From Brachypterus glaber (lineage: Eukaryota; Arthropoda; Insecta; Coleoptera; Kateretidae), in the NCBI GenBank assembly GCA_958510825.1, contig OY294045.1:8235916-8299915 (forward strand): a DNA stretch of 64,000 bases, written 5' to 3'. The stretch's first letter is position 1, and each line of letters starts with the position of its first letter. Below are positions 22,095-32,502 of the stretch, one piece after another. The notes beneath the pieces were generated by a model. That model was not told the DNA's origin. It saw only the letters and a list, made by a program, of their open reading frames with translations, and ran no database searches. The translations under genes were made by a program, and so were the position numbers.

Positions 22095-22349
22095 ATGATG
22101 GCAGAAGCCGATTTATTAGATGAAGACTTGTTGGAATTGGAAATATTGGATGATGGTTTCCGTACCTATCATGAGCGACAAAACTATTTTGAAAGTATGG
22201 ATGATCTAACATTTTTTCAAAAATTTAGGTTATATAAAGAAACAGTGGCCAATATTCTTGTACGTATTGATGAACAACTGGAATATCCCAATTGCGTCCG
22301 TTTTTTTGTTTTCGATAACACTATTGTATTGTGCCACAATTTTAATTAA
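22095..22349 (+). pseudogene. Harbinger transposase, N-terminal fragment
   Basis: Starts at the first ATG (22095; a second follows at once) and reads MMAEADLLDEDLLELEILDD, then RQNYFESMDDLTFFQKFRLY, ETVANILVRIDEQLEYPN. This matches the N-terminal region of Harbinger (HARBI1-type) transposases before the DDE catalytic domain. After EYPN, near 22290, the frame runs into the antisense of the Myb-like gene, so the residues to 22349 are a read-through artefact. The catalytic domain is absent. Confidence 0.8.
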
Positions 22350-22424
22350 TAAAGCTTTATCATTTATAGTATAATTAGGCGAACGTTTTTTTTTGTTTTC
22401 ATCTTTTTCTTTAGGCATATCCAT
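22288..22424 (-). pseudogene. Harbinger Myb/SANT-like protein, N-terminal fragment
   Basis: ATG at 22424 opens MDMPKEKDENKKKRSPNYTI, then KALLIKIVAQYN and VIENKKTDA, the N-terminal part of the Myb/SANT-like DNA-binding partner encoded by PIF/Harbinger elements. In intact elements this protein helps bring the transposase to the ends. Here it stops being recognisable after ENKKTDA at the internal deletion. The open frame continues to 22230 only by reading the transposase gene antisense. Confidence 0.75.
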
Positions 22425-22715
22425 TGCTACTTTTTAGCTTACAGAACACAATAACACATAACACAATAAGTTACTGTCAATAACTAACAGCTTTTTTTGA
22501 AAATATAATAAACTAAATGATATAAACGTCAAACGTCAAAATAATGTGAAGTTAGCTACATTCAAATAACACTAAAATTAGAGATGTGTGCTCGGTTTAA
22601 CTAAACTTTGTTTAACTTTCATTGGTGCAATGCAAACATATTTAACCAGAGATTATTTTTTAAACGTAGATTAATTAAACCTTGATCAAAATAAAATTGG
22701 TGCAAGTGGCCCTAA

Positions 22716-24210
22716 ATCTGATCAAAACCACTTTTCCATAAGAAGGGAGCGAGGTTCTTTGGGGATAAGCGAACTTTTTTAATTACAAATTCGTTTTCAG
22801 CGCCCAAAATACGTAAGAAAAATATAGTTTGGTTGATAGCAATTGAACTTAATTTTTATGTGGGCCGGTGTAATTTAATAATTTAAAAATACACTTTTTT
22901 AATCCTAATTAGCTAAGAATAGTAGATTACAGGTCGACTCGGAAAATAGCACTTTTCCGAGACCATTTATAGGTCGAGTAAAAGTACTATTTTCCGGGAG
23001 ATCTATTTTATCGCAACTGTTTTTATTTAAAAATAAAGTAGCATTTTTTTTAAACCTAGATATTTGAATTCAAATAAAGAAAATAATAATATAATAATTA
23101 GTTTTTTAGTTCTTTTCATATTTACCACAAATATTTTTTCCTGCATTCTACAAGAAAAGCACATATATAAAACTGAAGTTCCACATACGTGTAACCCAAA
23201 TAAATAACCACAAAAAACATTTGTTGATAGCTCACAAGGCACCGTTTATAACATTTATTATCCTTCTCTGTCTCAAAAGTAAAAAACTTCGACTAAAACT
23301 GTACATTTATGTTTTTAAACGAAATGTATTAGATTATATTCGTGTTTATTATGACAACAGCAGTTCAGCCATCTTGCTTTAAACATTAATAATGATATTT
23401 TAATCGGTGGCGCCATCTAGCGGAAAATACTGATTTAAATTGCAGACCAGTAATAATTAGTTTACTGGTCTCTATTTTTCATTACAGGGCAGGTCCAGCC
23501 GTGGAAAACAGTGGGTCAAGAAATCACATACTTCCCAAACCTTATTAATATATGTAATGTATGTATTACATATACAGTTACGAATAAAAAGTTTTATCTA
23601 CCTAAATAATATTATGATTTTCGTTTTTGCGCAGAAAACCGTAACCGAGTGTTAATTTACAGTATTTATTTAGTTTTTTCGTCCTGGTAGTTTTTAAGTA
23701 TTTCTTCTATTTTCAATACTAAAAAAGTTATGTACAGAAACAATTGAAAAAAATAGTAATAACAAACTCCAAAATGATCAAAATTTGCGTTACGTAATAC
23801 TAAATGAATTTTCATTGGTATTTTGGTATATTTTGAGCGTGGCGCAAATCGACAGTCAGTGCCATTTGTAACCGTACTAAAATAAATATATGAAAATTAT
23901 AGAGAATTTGTCCCCCGATAAATAATTTGGCTAAAAAATCGAAAAAAACAATTTCACCCCCAACATGGCCATTTTTAAATATTTATAACTCGATTTTTAT
24001 TAGTATAATAAAAAAATTATCTAAACAAGAATTGTTAAAAGTTTCCTCCTTAACACAACTGGTAATATGCATTTTTATATTTGGATACATATTGATTTAC
24101 CATCCACTACTACCCTTTAAAATATCGGCCCGTGTGAATTTATTGCAATTTCATCAAATGAATTATTTTCATTTGACTGGACTATTATAAATTCTGACAA
24201 AATGTTGCAG
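22716..24210. other. Intron stretch with small repeats
   Basis: A compact hairpin lies at about 22940-22997 around CGGAAAATAGCACTTTTCCG. About 23763-23795 is a lone end of the GGGAACGTT MITE family (ATCAAAATTTGCGTTACGTA). About 23810-24160 is an inverted copy of the dispersed repeat at 13775-14215, and the 87-codon frame at 23927 is part of it. The stretch ends in the acceptor AATGTTGCAG. Confidence 0.5.
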
Positions 24211-24462
24211 GTACTCCGGAGACAGGTTTATCCTCCCAAGACACAAAAAACGGTGAAAGCACTTGTGACGGCCTCCTAACCCAGCTCCTCGATGGCAGCA
24301 ACACGTGGTCCCACTGCACGAAGCCCGGGGATGTGGAACGTCAAATTGAGATGGTGTCCAGGGAGAACAAAATTGTTCTTAGAGTGTCTGTACGTGGGTC
24401 TGAATCACCTGCGTTTGGCCTGAAGATGACATACCGCGCCGATCCTCTGGAAAATGTCGTGG
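24211..24462 (+). CDS. CUB/C-type lectin-like protein, exon d (second CUB-like domain)
   Basis: A 252-base exon of clearly higher GC content, between AATGTTGCAG and the donor GTAAGTCA. It enters and leaves in phase 1, so its loss would keep the frame. The product of 84 residues completes the second CUB-like domain: TPETGLSSQD linker, CDGLLTQLLDGSNTWSHC with two cysteines, a strand-rich middle (ENKIVLRVSVRG), and the terminal FGLKMTYRADPL typical of the last CUB strand. A partial, decayed copy lies 3.6 kb upstream at 20588. Confidence 0.88.
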
Positions 24463-24498
24463 GTAAGTCATAATCACTGGTCGGATCCAGGTATTCGT

Positions 24499-25115
24499 TT
24501 AATAATATAATAATAATATCTTTATTTCATAAATTATGACAGAATACACTCTTAAGCATAAACAATCATGAACATGAAAGGGGTCACAAAGAAAACTAAA
24601 AATTAGGTTAATTAAATATTAAAAATTACAAAAACGATTACTATGATTAAAATTAGACTAATATGGTTCTAGATTATTAATAAGGCTCGTAACTCTCTCT
24701 AAAAAACATTTAAGTTGACTATACTTTTTACATAATTCGGAAGTTTGTTGAAAACAGATACACATAATAACAACATCCCTTCTCAAACTGAGCTAACCTA
24801 TGAGGGGGGATATTATAGTTAAAATTCCGTTCGTTAACGGGCTTTAGACTAGAAAATAATGACTTATTTTTAAACAAGAAAAACAGTAGCTCATATTCAC
24901 CTGTAACCATTAATAAATTATTGGTTTTAAAGTGGGTTCTGCACGATTAGTTATAACCTAAACCCAAAATAATACGAAGCGCGCGTTTTTGTATTTTAAA
25001 AACGTCTTTAATGTTGGTATTTTGCCCCCAAAATATTATGCCGTATTGTAAGATCGACTGGAAATTTGCAAAATATACAGTTTTTAAAGTCTCAAAATTT
25101 ACATACGGTTTGGAC
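24499..25115 (-). pseudogene. LINE reverse-transcriptase 3' end, decayed
   Basis: Reading the minus strand, FANFQSILQYGIIFWGQNTN (about 25020-25080) is a hallmark of the region after the catalytic core of many insect non-LTR reverse transcriptases. It is followed, in broken frames, by CRTHFKTNNLLMVTGEYELL and an FNYNIPPHRLAQFEKGCCYY region that matches the usual end of these proteins. Stops and frame changes show it is dead. The 3' tail is an ATAATAATA tract at about 24503-24515. The 5' part is missing, as is common for truncated LINE insertions. Confidence 0.75.
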
Positions 25116-26825
25116 TTTTTCGTTTACCAGGGGCTGGAATAAATTTGAATTTTAAAAACTGATTTTTAAAGTAAATAAACACTTGATACATGTATTTCAC
25201 TTATTGATCTGTCATGTAGACGCTTTTATATCAAGTAGAGTATAAAAAAATAATTTTGAGAAAAAACTATATTTTTTTCAAAAATTTTTTTTTCCAAAAA
25301 AACAAAAATTAAAAAAAAATCTTAAATATTTTTTTTATTTTTCGATTTTTAAGAGCGTCCACATGAAAGTCCAGTTAGTTAAAGTTTAAAGTGTCTATTT
25401 AAAAAATTGTTTTTAAAATTTTATTTTTTTAATAATATCTATTGTAAAACACTGTTATAAACTACCTTTTTAAAGGTCCCTAAAATAAGCATAATAAAAT
25501 AAATAAATAAATAAATGAATAAATCTAGGAAAAAAAAAGTCGATCGGTTGTAACTTTGTATAGTTTGTTTTTTTGATCAAATTTTTTGGTGGTTAGACGT
25601 TTGGGTTTTTGGAAGTTCTCGTCAGATGCAAAAATTTAAACCAGATACAGGAATAATAAAAATAATAATAAATCTGCTGCTTTACTTTGGTGTTTAATTT
25701 TGAATAGTTACCAACTTTTTCGAATGATGAATTAACAACTCTTTTTCCAAAAAAAAAACAACTGATGACCAAAACAAGCACACCTCAATTTTTACCTACT
25801 TTTTGATAGAAAAATTGCCTTTAATTTACAAACTTTCAATTTGGTTTCGATGCTTGCGCCTTCGCCAAAAATGTAAATATTTTCAAAAATTTTTCCTATT
25901 TTTACCTATTTTTAAATATGGTCTTCCATTCTGGTCTAGGTTTTCTGGACTTTCTAAAAAACGCATGTTGGCAAATTGTTATGACTATTTCGAATTTTTT
26001 TTCATACGAAAAATACCGTAGAACGGGGTGAAATTGATTCTATGAGATGATTTTCATAATCAAAATAAAATATTTTACAGCGTGAATTAATAGTATATTA
26101 TTATTATAATACAATTTTTTCTATTTCAAACTCACATTTAAATTGATGACTGATTTAGGGATATTTGTTTTGGATTGGCATTACAGTTTACACCATGTTT
26201 AAAATTCTAAGAACAAATTATATTTTCATATATTTTATAGCCTTCTCTTCTCTTTTTTACTGCAATTAACCAAGCCACAATTTTAACATGGTAAAAATAA
26301 CCTAAATACAAAATTTTTTAGAACATTCAACTTTAAAGCGACATTGACATTTGCACGGAAAACGTCAAGCGATACGCCAGGTCTGTAGCCAACCCAAAAG
26401 AACAAAAAGTACAGACCTCTTATGGGCCTATAAGAACACGCAAAATGCGTGTTATTATGAGCTTATAAGAATCGCAAAATAGAAAAAAAATATAATGTAT
26501 AATTTAATACGATTTTTCGTAAAGTGTATACAATTTTACATATTTTAACACGTTTCTGTACTAATTTAGGTCTACACGTTTTTCTCAGTGTATTTTATTA
26601 TTAACTAATTATATTTTTAGTGGATCCTAAACTTTTTAAGCGAAAAGTTTTCCGATTGTTTCAAAATAATGATAATAATCATAATAAAATAATAATGATA
26701 CTTTTAAATCATCCTTTAACATACTTTTTATGATCATGAAAGTCAACTTATACAGTCAATGTCACCCCATTCCACGGTACCCTTATGGAGGACTAGAAAG
26801 AAATAGATAGTTCGTGTAAAAATGA
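25116..26825. other. Intron stretch with repeat fragments
   Basis: About 25380-25526 ends in an (AAAT)n tail and may be a LINE 3' end. About 25540-25640 is a one-sided copy of the GGGTCACTCGATC MITE family (GGTGGTTAGACGTTTGGGTT). About 26389-26490 is an inverted copy of sequence at 40405-40500 (GTACAGACCTCTTATGGGCC). The frames at 25593 and 25803 are AT-rich and unconvincing. Confidence 0.45.
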
Positions 26826-27592
26826 AGGTCGCTTGCAAAACAACTTTACACTACGATATTTTAAAAACGTTTTGACCCAGAGACTTTTTGAAACAAAGAT
26901 TTTCTAAGTAGTGGAAAAAGTTTGTTTCAAATTTCAAGGCTCTATGCCCAGACAGCACAAGGATGACTTAAAGAGATCTTAAAGATGTCGTAGCTCGTCA
27001 TTCAAGACGTCTTAAGAACGTCGGTTTTCGCCGTATACGTCTTAACGACGTCGTATGTTACAAAAGGTAACGTCTTTAAGTCATCTTTTTTAAGATGCCT
27101 TCCACAGGCGACTTTACAACATAATACCCCCTCCCATTTACGTTTCTAGGTACGGTCGTATTTATATAAAAAGCGTAATAAGAATTAGAATGAGAGGTAA
27201 TTTTGTTTGTCAAAAAAATCTTAAAAGAAAGTGATTTTTTTTATTTTTTTTTTATTTTTTTTTTTTTTCGCAAAAAAAAATAAAAAAAAAATGAAAAAAA
27301 ATAATTTGTTTGTTTTTTAAAAAAAAGGTCTTAAACAAAAAATGGTAATTTTTTTTAATAGTTGATTGTGGTTAATTTATTTTTAGCGATAAGTATCGAA
27401 TATCTTATAGACATCATAATCAGATATCTTTTAAACATCCCTAAAAAGAAGTCCATAAGATATCCTTTTTATGTCTTTAGGCGTCCAGACATAATTAAGA
27501 TCTAAAAAAGAAGTCTTTAAGATATCATGTGCTGTCTGGGTGTCAAAGCGTTCTTAAAATATCGTAGTGTAAAATTGTTTTGCAAGCGACCT
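26826..27592. repeat. Foldback element, about 767 bp
   Basis: AGGTCGCTTGCAAAACAACT pairs with the right end. Arms extend through CACTACGATATTTTAAAAAC and the CCCAGACAGCACA segment, which pairs with TGTGCTGTCTGGG. The interior repeats AAGACGTCTTAA-like and GACTTAAAG-like short palindromes around 26960-27090, and then an A/T-homopolymer loop. No coding sequence. Confidence 0.75.
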
Positions 27593-28115
27593 GCATCTTT
27601 ACTGGCCGACTATACAATAAGGATGCTCTCTTTGCGGTCTTATCCTGAATTGTTGAATTTAAATCTACTTGCCTTAGATTAAACTAGGTGGCAGAAATAA
27701 TGGTTTGTTCAATTTCTATAAAAAAGAATTGTTGGACAAAAATTGTATCTATGCCTTACAAACAGTGGTTCGGAAGTCACTATAAGCCGGTGGTCCACAG
27801 AAGGTAGTATGCACAATGGGCATTTGGCCTGCGTGCAAGTGATATTATCATGCATTACTGTGGCATTATTCCCCTTCAATGTAACTTTGCCAACAACTTT
27901 TTGCATCTTTACACGAAGTAGAGAAACATTTTAAAGGTTTCAGTTTTGTTTATGCTTTCTCAAATAATATAAAATCTGAAATTCAAAAATCGATTTTTCA
28001 GTAAGTAGGATCATACCGTTAATCAATACGTTATAGCTTTCTTTTCGCTTCAAAGAAAAACATCCAAACTATTCAGTGTATATAAGATAAAACCAACAAT
28101 AAATCTCTATTCCAG
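27593..28115. other. Intron stretch with a SINE remnant
   Basis: About 27764-27803 (GTGGTTCGGAAGTCACTATA, then AGCCGGTGGTCC) matches the B-box region of the SINE at 55504-55751. Overlapping frames here (27709 minus, 27743 plus) have no coding support. The stretch ends in the acceptor CTCTATTCCAG. Confidence 0.55.
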
Positions 28116-28287
28116 GTATGTGTGAATTCGGCTGGATAGCCATGCGACAGTTTTGCGTATCCGCAATCGAAGGGGCCAGGTTACCCTGGGCCCAGGCAGA
28201 AATGGAGTGCGCTCGGAGGGGCGGCCATTTGGCCAGCGTAAGGAGCGAGCGCGACCAAACATTGCTGGATAATTTGCTGCTGAACAG
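28116..28287 (+). CDS. CUB/C-type lectin-like protein, exon e (CTLD first half)
   Basis: A 172-base GC-rich exon between CTCTATTCCAG and the donor GTGAGACA. It enters in phase 1 and leaves in phase 2 (AG of a Ser codon). The 57 residues begin the C-type lectin-like domain: CEFGWIAMRQFCVSA gives the first cysteine pair and the GW strand, LPWAQAEMECARRGGHLASV gives helix 1 and the conserved cysteine, and RSERDQTLLDNLLLN gives helix 2. This is a long-form CTLD, which carries an extra N-terminal cysteine pair. These domains bind sugars or proteins outside the cell. Confidence 0.9.
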
Positions 28288-29137
28288 GTGAGACACAAAG
28301 CGTTAAATTAGGCATGCTTAAGTGAACTGTATTAGCTAAAAAAGAACCATATTTTCAAAATTTAATTAGTTTAAAAAAAAATCTAAATAATCCAATTTTT
28401 ACAAAAATGACCCTTATTATTGTATTGAAAATTTATATCATGTATTGAATATACAGGGTTACTCTTTTAAATGGTACAGCCCCCGTAACTTTTGAACGGG
28501 ATGAGATATAAACTTTAAATTTGGAATATGTATATCACACAATATTTTAAAAGGCACCCTAGGTCTTGTGATAGGTCATTTTAAAGAGCTTAAAATGTGC
28601 CAGACACTAGATTAACGCATTTTTATATTTTCGGGGTCGCTGAAACCAAATCAGACCTCAGAATTGCTCCAATAGGTCACAATTGTTTGTGGTAGGGTAG
28701 AAAAAAAATTCACCTGATGGAACATTTCTAATATAAGATTTAGTTTCAGCGACCCCGAAAATATAAAAATGCGTTGGTCTAGTCTAGTCTCTCTTAAGTG
28801 TAGAAAAAAATTGCGACCTGATGGAGCAATTCTGAGGTCAGATTCGGTTCCACGGACCTTGAAAATGTAAAAATGCGTTGGTCTATTCGCTGGAATTTTT
28901 TTTGTGTGGCTGTGTTATAAATATTTTAGTTTAAAAATTTACAAATAAGGTATATTTCTGTATTAGTTTTTATTTATAAAATAAATTCATCGCTACCTTG
29001 ACTACAAAATAAAAACGCATTTTTTTTTGGTGATTTGTGAGATTTCAAATTTTAAAAAAGTTTGGGAGAGATAATTAAAATTGGTAAAAATATATACAGG
29101 GTACTATTTAACTTTTTAAGGTTGGGGTAGTAACTTG
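28288..29137. other. Intron stretch with an inverted repeat
   Basis: About 28597-28690 pairs with 28738-28797 and again with 28812-28893: ACGCATTTTTATATTTTCGG against AAATATAAAAATGCGTTGGT, and TCAGAATTGCTCC against GGAGCAATTCTGA. A lone ACAGGGTTACTC end occurs at 28453. No coding sequence. Confidence 0.55.
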
Positions 29138-30189
29138 TATACAGGGTGTTTCTTAATATCATGTCACTATTAAAGGATATAATTACTTGGCTTATTCTAT
29201 GACTAAAATGTCGTATAAACATATGTCTAAAAATGCGTCTTAAGGAAGATACGCCCCTTCGAAAGGGGCTAAAAAATTCGGTTTTTATTTAATAACTCAG
29301 GAACCCTTTGAGATATAGCAACGACGTTTTACATTTAAACTAATCTTAATAAGGCCTATCGGCGTATGCTATTTGCATGTTCTTATTTTAATCAGGTTTG
29401 TGCGAAACGGGGGAGCCTTATCAGTTTTTTTTGTCCCAAATTTTTTGTTATGTAAACTTTTTGTGATTTATTTTTAAAATATGATTTCTCGCGTCAAAAT
29501 ATATAAAAAGGTACTCTTATTGTAATACTCTAGGATTAACCGTTTCGAGAAAAATTAATTGAAGTGAAATTTCATGTTTCCAGGTCGAAAAATTGAATAC
29601 TAAAATATTGAAAACTAAAATTTCAATGGTGGAATTACATTAAAAACTAGGAAAAAACTTCATATACAAGTACGTCCAAAAATCAATCCTGAGAGAGCTA
29701 TGGTCTCCTAAAAATGCACAATTTTTAAAGCGCCATAGTAGCCTTAAAAGCTATTTTTCTCCCTCGAAACGTGAAGCCTGCATTCACATGATTTTTTCTC
29801 GAAAACGGTTAATCCTTAAGTATTACAAGTACCTTTTTTATGTAATTGGATCTGAGAAATCATATTCCAAAAATAAAATTACACAGAAAAATTTTGAGAC
29901 AAAAAACTGTTAAGGCCCCCCCATTTCGCACATTCCTGGTTAAAATAAGTACATAATCATAACATAAAAAGATGGATCTTATTAAAATTAATTTACATAC
30001 AAAAAATAGTTGCTATATCTCAAAGGGTTCCTGAGTTATCAAATAAAAACCGAATATCTTAGCCCCCTTTAAAGGGGCGTAGCTCCCTTACGACGCATTT
30101 TGTTTTGTTTACACGAACTTTTAGTCGTAGAATAAGCCAAGGAATTACCTCCTTCAATAGTGACATAATATTAAGGAACACCCTGTATA
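29138..30189. repeat. Foldback element, about 1.05 kb, ACAGGGTGTTTC ends
   Basis: TATACAGGGTGTTTCTTAAT pairs with the right end, closing in ACACCCTGTATA at 30189. The arms run several hundred bases through ACTTGGCTTATTCTATGACT, GGGGCTAAAAAATTCGGTTT and ACTCAGGAACCCTTTGAGAT. The interior is shared with 12081-13150. The last 180 bp of the right arm is also the first part of the 584-bp tandem unit that follows. Confidence 0.8.
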
Positions 30190-31750
30190 TATTTTTTTGT
30201 CGGACTCGATTATCTCAATCCGTCTACGAAACATAGACGGAATTAATAAGCTTGGGTCACCCTGTATGTTTGCAGGATTGGTTCCTTTTTTGTTAACCCC
30301 AATTAATTCAAGCTTGCTTAATTGCGAGTTTGTCAGACTGTATAAATCCTATACATGGATTTTAACTCGGAGACCTTTACATACATCCCAGGTTACTATG
30401 TCAAGGATAATTATTTTTAGCAACCAAATTAATTTTGAAAGTTTAAAATTTAGCATTGTTAGTTTTCCTTGAAAATGGATTTATCCATTTCTAAGGAAAA
30501 ATTATAATTTTAACTTTGAATTTAAAACTATCTTCTTATAATTTAAATTTAAAATATAAATTGATTTCTCTTTCTGCTGATTTAAAAAAATCGTTGCTAT
30601 ATCTCAAAGGGTTTCTGAGTTATCAAATAAAAACCGAATATCTTAGCCCCCTTTAAAGGGGCGTAGCTCCCTTACGACGCATTTTGTTTTGTTTACACGA
30701 ACTTTTAGTCGTAGAATAAGCCAAGGAATTACCTCCTTCAATAGTGACATAATATTAAGGAACACCCTGTATATATTTTTTTGTCGGACTCGATTATCTC
30801 AATCCGTCTACGAAACATAGACGGAATTAATAAGCCTGGGCCACCCTGTATGTTTGCAGGATTGGTTCCTTTTTTGTTAACCCCAATGAATTCAAGCTTG
30901 CTTAATTGCGTGTTTGTCAGACTGTATAAATCCTATACATGGATTTTAACTCGGAGACCTTTACATACATCCCAGGTTACTATGTCAAGGATAATTATTT
31001 TTAGCAACCAAATTAATTTTGAAAGTTTAAAATTTAGCATTGTTAGATTTCCTTTAAAATGGATTTATCCATTTCTAAGGAAAAATTATAATTTTAACTT
31101 TGAATTTAAAACTATCTTCTTATAATTTAAATTTAAAATATAAATTGATTTCTCTTTCTGCTGATTTAAAAAAATCGTTGCTATATCTCAAAGGGTTCCT
31201 GAGTTATCAAATAAAAACCGAATATCTTAGCCCCCTTTAAAGGGGCGTAGTCCCTTACGACGTATTTTGTTTTGTTTACACGAACTTTTAGTCGTAGAAT
31301 AAGCCAAGGAATTACCTCCTTCAATAGTGACATAATATTAAGGAACACCCTGTATATATTTTTTTGTCGGACTCGATTATCTCAATCCGTCTACGAAACA
31401 TAGACGGAATTAATAAGCCTGAGCCACCCTGTATGTTTGCAGGATTGGTTCCTTTTTTGTTAACCCCAATGAATTCAAGCTTGCTTAATTGCGAGTTTGT
31501 CAGACTGTATAAATCCTATACATGGATTTTAACTCGGAGACCTTTACATACATCCCAGGTTACTATGTCAAGGATAATTATTTTTAGCAACCAAATTAAT
31601 TTTAAAAGTTTAAAATTTAGGATTGTTAGTTTTCCTTGAAAATGGATTTATCCATTTCCAAGGAAAAATTATAATTTTAACTTTGAATTTAAAACTATCT
31701 TGTAATTTAAATTTAAAATATAAATTGATTTCTCTTTCTGCTGATTTAAC
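30009..31750 (+). repeat. 584-bp unit repeated three times in tandem
   Basis: Units begin at about 30009, 30593 and 31177 with GTTGCTATATCTCAAAGGGT and are nearly identical; the third is slightly shorter through a 6-bp loss near 31698. Each unit holds the outer right arm of the preceding foldback up to ACACCCTGTATA, then about 400 bp of non-foldback sequence beginning TTTTTTTGTCGGACTCGATT. A frame of 91-114 codons, opening on TTG, recurs in all three units (MSDSIISIRLRNIDGINK...). It is preserved only as far as the DNA is, so I do not call it a gene. Confidence 0.85.

Positions 31751-32502
<752 letters not shown>

Larger units (their letters stand above)
21838..22712. mobile_element. PIF/Harbinger element, internally deleted, 875 bp
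   Basis: The terminal inverted repeats begin GGGCCACTTGCACCAA and the element is flanked by TAA on both sides (21835-21837 and 22713-22715). A 3-bp TAA duplication and GC-rich GGSC-type ends are the signature of PIF/Harbinger. Inside are the first parts of the two usual Harbinger proteins, in convergent orientation: transposase from the left, Myb/SANT-like protein from the right. They meet at about 22290, where the middle of the element is missing. It can be mobilised only in trans, if at all. Confidence 0.9.

Noticed and set aside
28069..28298. Two minus-strand frames over exon e
   Set aside because: Antisense shadows of the GC-rich lectin exon.
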